In this document: in pieces, positions 1 to 5,303 of the stretch | How positions within the stretch are numbered: the stretch's first letter is position 1 | Layout of the letters: each line of letters opens with the position of its first letter | NCBI GenBank assembly: GCA_012032975.1 | Contig: JAAUPU010000234.1 | Coordinates: forward strand, 1-5,776 | Direction of reading: 5' to 3' | Length of the DNA stretch: 5,776 nucleotides | Origin: Caldilineaceae bacterium | GTDB lineage: Bacteria; Chloroflexota; Anaerolineae; Caldilineales; Caldilineaceae | Made by a program: the position numbers and the translations under genes | The notes under the pieces: model-generated | What the model was told of the DNA's origin: nothing | Database searches by the model: none | Seen by the model: only the letters and a program-made list of their open reading frames with translations

Positions 1-603
1 CAGCGGCTCGCCCCGTCAATCAGCGCCGACCTCATCCAGGTCGCGGGGCAACGACATGATAAATTGACGCATGAGGAAGATATAGAACGCACCGCCGCCA
101 AACCAAAGCGGAACCCACAACGGGTAGAGCGTGTCAAGCCAGCCGATTTTGGTGAAGAGGATAAACTGAGGGATCAGCGTCACCTGGGCCGGCATCATCA
201 TCGTGCTGAGCGTCGCGATGAAGAGAAAGTTGCGACCGCGAAATTTGAAACGGGCGAACGAATAGGCCACCAGCGATGCGGAAAGCACAACGCCCAGCGT
301 TCCGAGCGCCGTGACGACCACAGTGTTGGCAAACCAGCGAGTGTAGAGCGGCTGGCGGGCGAATACAGCCAAATAGTTGCTCCATTGTGGCACTTCGGGC
401 AGAAGTTGAGGTGGGAAAATATAGATTTCGCTGGGGGCTTTCAGCGAACTCGCGACCGCATAGAAAAATGGAAAGCCAAATGCAAGTGATAGCCCGACTG
501 CCACGACGTAGAGAATCGTCCGGCGTGTCATTCTGCGCAGATCAGGTTTGTTTTTCCCCGAGGGTATTCTGACCGTTGTCTCCGTCGATGTCTGTGCGGC
601 CAT
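1..603 (-). CDS. Carbohydrate ABC transporter permease, MalG/UgpE type (partial, one frameshift)
   Basis: This is an inner-membrane permease subunit of a CUT1-type sugar importer; it should pair with the MalF-like permease encoded just upstream. About 190 residues are readable. They contain a basic N-terminal tail and four hydrophobic segments near residues 29-52, 93-115, 125-150 and 158-178. Family-typical stretches are SLKAPSEIY, AYSFARFKFRGRN, MMMPAQVTLIPQF and RQFIMSLPRDLDE. The frame hits TGA at 18-16 exactly at the EAA loop that contacts the ATPase. Removing the A at 29 turns GAG GTC GGC into GAG GCG GCG and gives DEAALIDGASR, so an extra base there is very likely. About 95 C-terminal residues would lie beyond the left edge if the length is usual for the family (280-300). 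The ATG is 3 bases after the previous stop, which suggests translational coupling; the purine-rich AGAGGA lies 13 bases upstream. Family call is secure; substrate unknown. Confidence 0.93.
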
Positions 604-606
604 GGC

Positions 607-1583
607 TTATTCTTTTTCCTCTCCGGCGTAGTAGACCCAACGGTTCGACGACCACAACTGTACCAGTGTGAATCCAATCAGAATCACAGCGAAGATCCAG
701 GCGAGGGAAGACGCATAGCCCAGCCGATAGAACTCGAATGCGTTTTCGAAAACGTGTAGCGCAAAGAACCAACTGCCGTACGCGGGACCGCCATTGGTTG
801 CCACCCATGCCAAGTTGAAGACTTTCAACGCGCCGATGATCCCCAGAACAAGATTAAAGAGCATGGTCGGCGAAATCATGGGGAGCGTGATGTTCCAAAA
901 TTTGCGCCAGCTACCCGCACCATCAATATCGGCTGCCTCATAGAGTTCTTCTGGCACCCCTGCAGGCCAGCCAGAAAGATCAGCATGCGGTTTCCGCCAA
1001 CCCCGGCCCAGAATGCAATCATCGCAAGCGAAGGGACAACCGTTGACCGCGACGACAACCACTCGTAGTCGGGCAGACCGATTGAACGCAACGCATCGTT
1101 GATCGGACCCAACTGGGGATGGAGGAGCCAAAGCCAGATGACGGCCATGGCAACTTCGGGCGTCAGGTGAGGAATGAAGAAAATCGTTCGGTATACATTG
1201 CGACCTCTAAGCTTCTGGTCGAGGAGCATAGCCAGAAAAAGCGATCCAATCAGCGAGGTGGGCACGACCAGGATTGCGAAGTAGAAGGTACGAGCCAGCG
1301 AGGTATAAAAGAGGTCATCGTCGAAAAAGGCCCGCCGATAGTTTTCCAGGCCGACAAAAGTCGGTGTATCGACGATGCTGTGTTCGGTGAAGCTCAAGTA
1401 GAAGGAGTAGATCATCGGGCCGCCGATGAAGACCAACAGGCCCAAGATCCACGGCAGCGCAAAGAGGTAGGCGTAGATGGCATCCATCTTCTGGAAATCC
1501 GAATCCGCGCCAACCAACCACGCGACAAAGCTCCGCTGTTTGCGTTTGGGTTGATGCACACCGCCTATGGCGACTTCGGCCAT
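607..1583 (-). CDS. Carbohydrate ABC transporter permease, MalF/UgpA type (one frameshift)
   Basis: This is the first permease of a CUT1-type sugar importer, acting in the inner membrane with the MalG-like partner that follows after a 3-base gap. Two reading frames join into a 325-residue protein. The first frame (1583 to about 957) has a cytoplasmic N-terminus, hydrophobic segments near 37-60, 98-122 and 186-206, and the motifs LPWILGLLVFIGGPMIYSFYLSF and RNVYRTIFFIPHLTP in part. The second frame (957-607) carries the EAA loop VPEELYEAADIDGAGSWRKF (about 210-229), the ITLPMISPT segment, NGGPAYGS and a last hydrophobic helix near 294-311. The break is at the four-base C run at 957-960: one further base joins LQG directly to VPEELYEAA. 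The ATG at 1583 is supported by AGGAG at 1594-1590, 6 bases upstream. A consensus promoter lies at 1882-1855. Length is normal for the family. The substrate cannot be inferred. Confidence 0.93.
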
Positions 1584-1625
1584 GAGATGCTCCTCTGATT
1601 TGCTTGAGCGGTCAGTGGAATAGAG

Positions 1626-1638
1626 GTTCGTATCGAAC
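1626..1638. repeat. 13-bp palindrome upstream of the permease start
   Basis: GTTCG-TAT-CGAAC is a perfect 5-3-5 inverted repeat lying 43-55 bases before the permease ATG. It could be an operator half-site pair or a small hairpin in the leader. Pairing does not extend outwards. Confidence 0.4.
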
Positions 1639-1662
1639 GGACAGAATTCGAGACAGTTGGCT

Positions 1663-1672
1663 CAGGATCCTG
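1663..1672. repeat. 10-bp perfect palindrome in the permease leader
   Basis: CAGGATCCTG is fully self-complementary with no spacer. Flanking bases do not extend it. Its role is unknown, and a palindrome of this size could occur by chance. Confidence 0.3.
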
Positions 1673-1722
1673 GCGAGTCTATCTGGATGGGGGCAAGAAA
1701 CTACTCGACGTCGTGATCGTTG

Positions 1723-1758
1723 GCTGGCAGTGAGGCAAAAGCCTTGCGGAGTGCCAGC
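1723..1758 (-). repeat. Two-tier hairpin in the permease leader
   Basis: GCTGGCA (1758-1752) pairs perfectly with TGCCAGC (1729-1723). Inside it AGGC (1744-1741) pairs with GCCT (1736-1733) around a TTTT loop. The two stems are separated by an asymmetric internal loop. No U-run follows on either strand, so it is not a standard intrinsic terminator. It may be a regulatory RNA fold or a protein-binding site. Confidence 0.5.
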
Positions 1759-1780
1759 AAAATAAACGGGCAACTAGACT

Positions 1781-1792
1781 GAGAACGTTTGC
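1781..1792 (-). promoter_or_regulatory. Possible LacI-family operator
   Basis: Read on the minus strand, GCAAACGTTCTC matches the ideal LacI-family palindrome GCAAACGTTTGC at 10 of 12 positions, with the left half perfect and a central CG. It lies roughly 55-67 bases downstream of the predicted transcription start, where a bound repressor could block elongation. The right half is degenerate, so confidence is low. Confidence 0.3.
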
Positions 1793-1854
1793 AACGATTG
1801 GAAGCAATGCGAAGTGAAACAACGGATTTCGGGATGGGAGTCCTTGTGCCCGAT

Positions 1855-1882
1855 ATTATAGCCGCTGACTCCCAGATGTCAA
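1855..1882 (-). promoter_or_regulatory. Consensus sigma-70/sigma-A-type promoter for the permease genes
   Basis: On the minus strand TTGACA (1882-1877) and TATAAT (1860-1855) are separated by 16 bases. Both hexamers match the consensus at all six positions. It points towards the MalF-like permease and starts 31 bases after the isomerase stop codon, so the permeases probably have their own transcript. The expected start of transcription is near 1848, leaving a leader of about 265 bases. Confidence 0.75.
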
Positions 1883-1892
1883 ACCCGTTTTC

Positions 1893-1913
1893 GGCTTGCG
1901 GAAGACGTAAGCC
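1893..1913 (-). repeat. Weak hairpin after the isomerase gene
   Basis: GGCTT directly after the TAG stop pairs with AAGCC 11 bases later. No T-run follows, so it is at best a poor terminator. It sits between the isomerase stop and the -35 box of the permease promoter. Confidence 0.2.
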
Positions 1914-2722
1914 CTATTTCAGGCTCACACCTGCCTCTGTGGCGGCGCGGCGCAAAAGGGTCAGGCTGCGCTTCGCCTCTTCGGCGCTTTGCACATGCTC
2001 CAGAACGACCCAACTGTCGGCGGGCAAATGGGGCGCGACCGCCGCCAGAACTCGCGCCCAGTCGGTTCGACCTTCGCCCAGAGGAACAAGCCCCGCGTGG
2101 ATATGGAACCCCTCGGCCAACGCGACTTCCTTGATATGCACGAGTCCATAATGGCCTGCCAACGAAGCGCAAATGTGGTCGATGCTCGCGGACGGGTCGA
2201 TCAGATCCCAGTAGTCATAGAGACTGGTCACGTCGATGTTGACCACCAGCGCATCCGATTCAACTCGACTCCAGAGACTGAGGAAGCGTTCGGGTGACGA
2301 GATGGCAGATTTGAGGATCGCCTCGATGGAGAGGTGGACGCCATGCTCCTCGGCCAGCGCCAGCAATGGCTTCAGGACCGCGGCCACTTCATCCAGCGCG
2401 TCCTCTGTGAAGTTGCGCGGCTCCGCGCTGCCAAAAGCCGATGCATGATAGTTGCCCCCGTTGATCACGATATAGGGGCAGCCAGTCGCCGCGGCCAGGG
2501 GAATTGCTCTGGCTAACGTGTCGCGCTGCGTGTTGTCCAGGCGCAGTGGATTGAAGCCAAACGCACCGATCTGGCAGACGCTCAGCCCCCGAGCGCGGAG
2601 GGCGCCAACGTAGCCTCAACGCCATTGGCGACCAGATCCGCCGCTGAAATCGGCGCCCCGCGCACACCGTGATCCACCGCGATGTCAAGGGTAGCCTGGC
2701 CCGCTTCCAATCCCAATTTCAT
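1914..2722 (-). CDS. Sugar phosphate isomerase/epimerase-like TIM-barrel protein (one frameshift)
   Basis: This is a cytoplasmic member of the xylose-isomerase-like TIM-barrel superfamily (AP endonuclease 2 fold), which includes hexulose 3-epimerases, inosose dehydratases and some 3-keto-glycoside-cleaving enzymes. The reconstructed protein has 269 residues, usual for the family. The N-terminal part (1-40, MKLGLEAG to EATLA) and the rest (41-269) are in different frames; one base missing near 2603 joins EATLA to ALRARGLSVCQIGAFGFNP. Candidate divalent-metal and catalytic residues, with approximately the family's order and spacing, are E134 (HLSIEA), D164 (NIDVTS), H196 (LVHIKE) and E242 (VVLEHV). 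The VPLGEGRTDW motif at about 213-222 is typical. The ATG at 2722 has AGGGAG at 2735-2730 with a 7-base spacer. It starts 42 bases after the preceding dehydrogenase gene and is probably cotranscribed with it. The precise reaction is not determinable. Confidence 0.9.
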
Positions 2723-2764
2723 CTCAATTCTCCCTTTTTCTGGTCAACGATTCTGCTTCTGCTC

Positions 2765-3778
2765 TCAAAAGGTCGGGATCTGCACCGGCTGGCCGCTGTG
2801 TGCCGATTCGGTCAGCGCCATGGCCAGCGCCACCGTGCGCACGCCGTCTCGCGCTGTCGCGCTGGGTGGCTGGCCGGCTCGAATGCAATCAAAGAAATGC
2901 TGGAAGGCATCGGTGTAGCGGGTCCGGCCCAGCGCTTCCGGTTGGCGGTCGATCTGGTGGACTGCGTCATCCCCGCGCGTGGACCAACGCAGCCCCACCC
3001 AAATGTGCTCGCGACCGACCAAGGTCGCCTGGCCGTTGGCGGTGATGACGTCGATGCGCGGGAAGTCGCGCATCGCGGGGGCTGCGATCCCGCCCAACGT
3101 CAAGGCTGCAATCGCGCCGCCGGCAAAGCGTACGGTCACGGCGGCAGCGTTGGGCGTGGGTGCGTTCATGGGGTTGATGATCTCCGCCATCACCGAAACA
3201 GGGTCACCCAGCAGCGAGCAGACCGCATCGAAGAGATGGCAGGAATTCTCATTGAAGAACCCGTTGCCGTCGGCGGGATCCCAGAGCCAGTGACCGGCGG
3301 GTGGGATATAGCCGAAGACGTACTGGCCGTTGAGCATCCAGCCCGCGCCCAGATCTGCGTCCATCAGCTCGCGGAGCTTGACGATTGCCGGATGGAAGCG
3401 AAAGCTGAACGCGGTCATGACCGTTGCGCCGGTGCGGCGACAGAGATCGGCGAGCTGGCGGGCATGGGCCAGATTGGTGGCCCAGGGTTTTTCGACAAAC
3501 ATAGGCAAGCCTTTGGACGCGCCCAGTTCGATCAGTTCGTGGCGGCTGCGCGGCGCGGTGGAGATGCAAAGCGCATCCAGCGATTCGTGTTCGACCATCT
3601 CGGCCGCGTCGCGATAGGCGGAAACGCCGTAGCTGGCGGCATAGCTTTCCAGTCCGCCGGGCACGGCAGGGTTGCGGTCGGCGACGGCGACCAGGTGCGC
3701 GTCTGGCATGTTGACAAGTGTGCGCACATGCTGTTGGCCAAAACGCAGACCGATGACGCCGATACGAATTCTGTCCAT
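2765..3778 (-). CDS. Gfo/Idh/MocA family oxidoreductase (337 aa)
   Basis: This is a probable NAD(P)-dependent sugar, sugar-acid or cyclitol dehydrogenase acting in the cytoplasm. The Rossmann domain starts at once (RIRIGVIGLRFGQQH, residues 3-17, a variant glycine-rich loop). The family's EKP motif, which holds the catalytic lysine, is at 96-98 (FVEKPWATN). The C-terminal alpha/beta domain carries FFNENSCHLFD (174-184). H181 is the usual substrate-site histidine, but the usual aspartate four residues before it is glutamate (E177). The protein ends with a standard helix (DGVRTVALAMALTES). The frame is open to 3814, but I chose the ATG at 3778 because GGAG lies 6 bases before it. Starts at 3814 and 3790 would overlap the previous gene and lack a well-spaced ribosome-binding site. 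The gap to the upstream gene is 19 bases, so cotranscription is likely. Family certain, substrate unknown. Confidence 0.94.
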   Translation of the reverse strand: MDRIRIGVIGLRFGQQHVRTLVNMPDAHLVAVADRNPAVPGGLESYAASYGVSAYRDAAEMVEHESLDALCISTAPRSRHELIELGASKGLPMFVEKPWATNLAHARQLADLCRRTGATVMTAFSFRFHPAIVKLRELMDADLGAGWMLNGQYVFGYIPPAGHWLWDPADGNGFFNENSCHLFDAVCSLLGDPVSVMAEIINPMNAPTPNAAAVTVRFAGGAIAALTLGGIAAPAMRDFPRIDVITANGQATLVGREHIWVGLRWSTRGDDAVHQIDRQPEALGRTRYTDAFQHFFDCIRAGQPPSATARDGVRTVALAMALTESAHSGQPVQIPTF

Positions 3779-3784
3779 GGTCTT

Positions 3785-3788
3785 CTCC
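3785..3788 (-). promoter_or_regulatory. Ribosome-binding site that fixes the start of the second dehydrogenase
   Basis: GGAG on the minus strand sits 6 bases before the ATG at 3778. The open frame also offers ATGs at 3814 (17 bases inside the upstream gene) and 3790, where GAGGGG directly abuts the codon. Only the 3778 start has normal spacing, and it places the Rossmann strand at the usual distance from the N-terminus. Confidence 0.7.
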
Positions 3789-3797
3789 ATCCCCTCG

Positions 3798-5039
3798 CTA
3801 TGAACCGTCTGCAACGAGACCGGTGAGCGTGGTGGTCATCTCGTGGCGAACGCCGCTGCGCGACGATTCCAGCGCGCCGACCATCATCTCGGTGATGTGA
3901 CGCCCCCATTCGACGTTGACGACGGGGTCGTGGTCCTGCAAGATACAGTCGATCAAGTGTTGGGTCGATTCGTGGTAGTAGTTGAAGGAGCCGGGCGTCG
4001 GCTTGGGCCACTTGGCCTTGCTGCGATCCGATCTGTCGGGCACATGATACCAGCCTTTCGCATCCACGCTGGGGAGCATTTCTGTGCGCGTGCTGATGAT
4101 CGACGCCATTTTGCCGCCGACGCCCAACGCGAGGTTGCCTTCGGTGCCAAAGATGCGCAGACCACCGCCCCCAGCGCCGACCGGCATGGGGTGAAACGCC
4201 CGCGCGATGTGGAAGACGCCGATCGCGCCGTTTGCCATTTCGTAGAGGCTGAAGACATTGTCCTCGGCTTCCATCTGCACTTGTTGTGTCTTGGGCAGGT
4301 CCACGACCACGTCCCAGTAGTTGGCGTTGTCAGGATCGGTTGCCTGGGCCAGGAACTTGTTGTACTCCGTGTCCGGCACCACGTGGCGATCGGGCACCGA
4401 GATTTTAGCCAGCCCGGTTACGCTCTTGCACGAACCCAACAAACTGACGATCTGGGTCGGTGCGTAGGGGAAATCCATCAGCATGCCGCCACTGTCCTTG
4501 GTGTAAAAGGCGCCGATGCCGTATGGATTGCCGCCCAGTGAAGGATGGTATTGGGCGGGCACGCCGGGCATCCAGGTGAACCAATAGGGGTCGCCCAGGA
4601 CGCCTTGCTCGATCAGCTTGCGCAGCGGCGGATAGTTGGGGTCTAGCGGCGAATTCGAGCTTGGCTCGACCAGCACCTTGACGCCAGCCTTGCGCACTGC
4701 TTCGACAATGACATTGGCCTCTTCCAGGCGAAGCGCCATTGGCTTCTGGATCAGCACATGCTTGCCCGCCTCCACTGCCCGCAGCGTGAATGGAACATGA
4801 GTGCCCGGCCCGGTGAGGATGAAGACGACGTCGATATCGGCTTCTTCCAGCATTCGGTAGTAGTCATCATAGGCTTCCTGGGCGCCAAACAGACGCACGC
4901 AGGCCGCCGTACGTTCGGGATAGGTGTCGCAAACGGCAACCAGTTCGGCCTCTTCCATCTTCATCAGGTAGGGCAAATAATAGGCAGTCGCGACGACGCC
5001 ACAGCCCACAATGCCCACCCTTACTTTTTCACGGCTCAT
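3798..5039 (-). CDS. Gfo/Idh/MocA family oxidoreductase (413 aa)
   Basis: This is the first gene of the minus-strand cluster and encodes a cytoplasmic NAD(P)-binding oxidoreductase. The Rossmann motif is VRVGIVGCGVVATAYYLP (6-23). The second strand ends in the acidic CDT (37-39), which would favour NAD over NADP. The usual EKP is QKP at 98-100 (HVLIQKPMA), keeping the lysine. In the substrate domain GGMLMDFPYAP (184-194) keeps D189 but lacks the histidine four residues later; Y192 is nearby. EAEDNVFSLYEMANGAIGVFHI (about 257-278) is the beta-sheet stretch typical of the family, and FGTEGNLAL (297-305) follows. It is longer than the 330-390 residues common in the family, partly from a loop near 215-250. 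The ATG at 5039 has GAGGAG at 5054-5049 with a 9-base spacer. It is intact, with no frameshift. Substrate unknown. Confidence 0.94.
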   Translation of the reverse strand: MSREKVRVGIVGCGVVATAYYLPYLMKMEEAELVAVCDTYPERTAACVRLFGAQEAYDDYYRMLEEADIDVVFILTGPGTHVPFTLRAVEAGKHVLIQKPMALRLEEANVIVEAVRKAGVKVLVEPSSNSPLDPNYPPLRKLIEQGVLGDPYWFTWMPGVPAQYHPSLGGNPYGIGAFYTKDSGGMLMDFPYAPTQIVSLLGSCKSVTGLAKISVPDRHVVPDTEYNKFLAQATDPDNANYWDVVVDLPKTQQVQMEAEDNVFSLYEMANGAIGVFHIARAFHPMPVGAGGGGLRIFGTEGNLALGVGGKMASIISTRTEMLPSVDAKGWYHVPDRSDRSKAKWPKPTPGSFNYYHESTQHLIDCILQDHDPVVNVEWGRHITEMMVGALESSRSGVRHEMTTTLTGLVADGS

Positions 5040-5094
5040 CGTTTTATGCTCCTCATCGGTTCGCCACGTATGTTGTCTCTGGGGCGTTCAGTGT

Positions 5095-5100
5095 ATCATA
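5095..5100 (-). promoter_or_regulatory. Possible -10 box for the dehydrogenase operon
   Basis: TATGAT on the minus strand matches TATAAT at five of six positions, and would give a leader of about 48 bases before the ATG at 5039. The hexamer 17 bases upstream (AAAACA) matches TTGACA at only three positions, so the promoter would be weak or activator-dependent if real. Confidence 0.35.
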
Positions 5101-5127
5101 TTGACGGGGCACTGCGTTGTTTTCGGT

Positions 5128-5166
5128 GTGGCAAACGTCAAGGGCGATTGCACCGTCCCTTGCCAC
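5128..5166. repeat. Overlapping inverted repeats in the divergent region
   Basis: GTGGCAA (5128-5134) is the exact reverse complement of TTGCCAC (5160-5166). Nested within and sharing the right arm, CAAGGG (5139-5144) is the reverse complement of CCCTTG (5157-5162). In addition TTGACG (5101-5106) mirrors CGTCAA (5136-5141). The arms cannot all pair at once, so protein binding sites are as likely as a cruciform or RNA fold. Confidence 0.4.
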
Positions 5167-5303
5167 GAACTACACGGATGACACGAAGCATTCCGAAGAA
5201 TCTATGTAATTCCTGGAGAAGAACTTCTACAAAGTCGACCAACTGTCTGGCTCACCAATTTGGACCATTCGCTTCAGATCACTCATAGGAGAAACTGGCA
5301 ACC

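Larger units (their letters stand above)
1584..1854 (-). other. Long untranslated leader of the permease transcript
   Basis: No gene is visible between the promoter and the permease start, and there is no ATG on the minus strand in this stretch. It contains three inverted repeats (1758-1723, 1672-1663, 1638-1626) and a LacI-operator-like site (1792-1781), each listed separately, and ends with the permease ribosome-binding site AGGAG at 1594-1590. I could not match it to a known riboswitch class. It could be a regulatory RNA leader, or simply spacer DNA carrying operators. Confidence 0.5.
5040..5303. other. Divergent intergenic region between the dehydrogenase and mutarotase-like genes
   Basis: These 264 bases separate two genes read in opposite directions and must hold promoters for one or both. 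No convincing coding frame occupies it. It contains a minus-strand TATGAT (5100-5095), overlapping inverted repeats at 5101-5166 and ribosome-binding sites at either end. I saw no convincing promoter hexamers for the plus-strand gene; TTGACG at 5101-5106 lacks a -10 box at a suitable distance. Confidence 0.6.

Noticed and set aside
955..962. Programmed ribosomal frameshift in the MalF-like permease
   Set aside because: CAG GGG TGC does not form an X-XXY-YYZ slippery heptamer, no stimulatory structure was evident, and the other three breaks in the window have different contexts and directions.
1723..1758. Intrinsic terminator
   Set aside because: The hairpin is good, but no T-run follows on either strand, so termination without other factors is unlikely.
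1789..2151. Plus-strand open frame across the promoter and isomerase end
   Set aside because: Starts at TTG without a ribosome-binding site, overlaps a consensus promoter on the other strand and reads as an antisense shadow of the isomerase.
2669..3826. Plus-strand open frame of 385 codons opposite the second dehydrogenase
   Set aside because: It lies antisense to a clear Gfo/Idh/MocA gene, has arginine-, histidine- and glycine-rich low-complexity composition, no recognisable domain and no ribosome-binding site. Long antisense frames are expected in GC-rich coding DNA.
3843..4541. Plus-strand open frame of 232 codons opposite the first dehydrogenase
   Set aside because: Antisense mirror of a well-conserved gene, with no family resemblance and biased composition.
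5101..5129. Plus-strand promoter using TTGACG at 5101-5106
   Set aside because: Hexamers at 16-18 base spacing (TCGGTG, CGGTGT, GGTGTG) bear no likeness to a -10 box.
5205..5210. TGTAAT as a -10 box for the plus-strand gene
   Set aside because: It matches five of six bases but lacks the critical second-position A, and no -35 hexamer is found at 16-18 bases.
4758..5288. Plus-strand open frame of 176 codons running through the divergent region
   Set aside because: Its first half mirrors the dehydrogenase N-terminus and its second half crosses intergenic DNA with no protein-like conservation.
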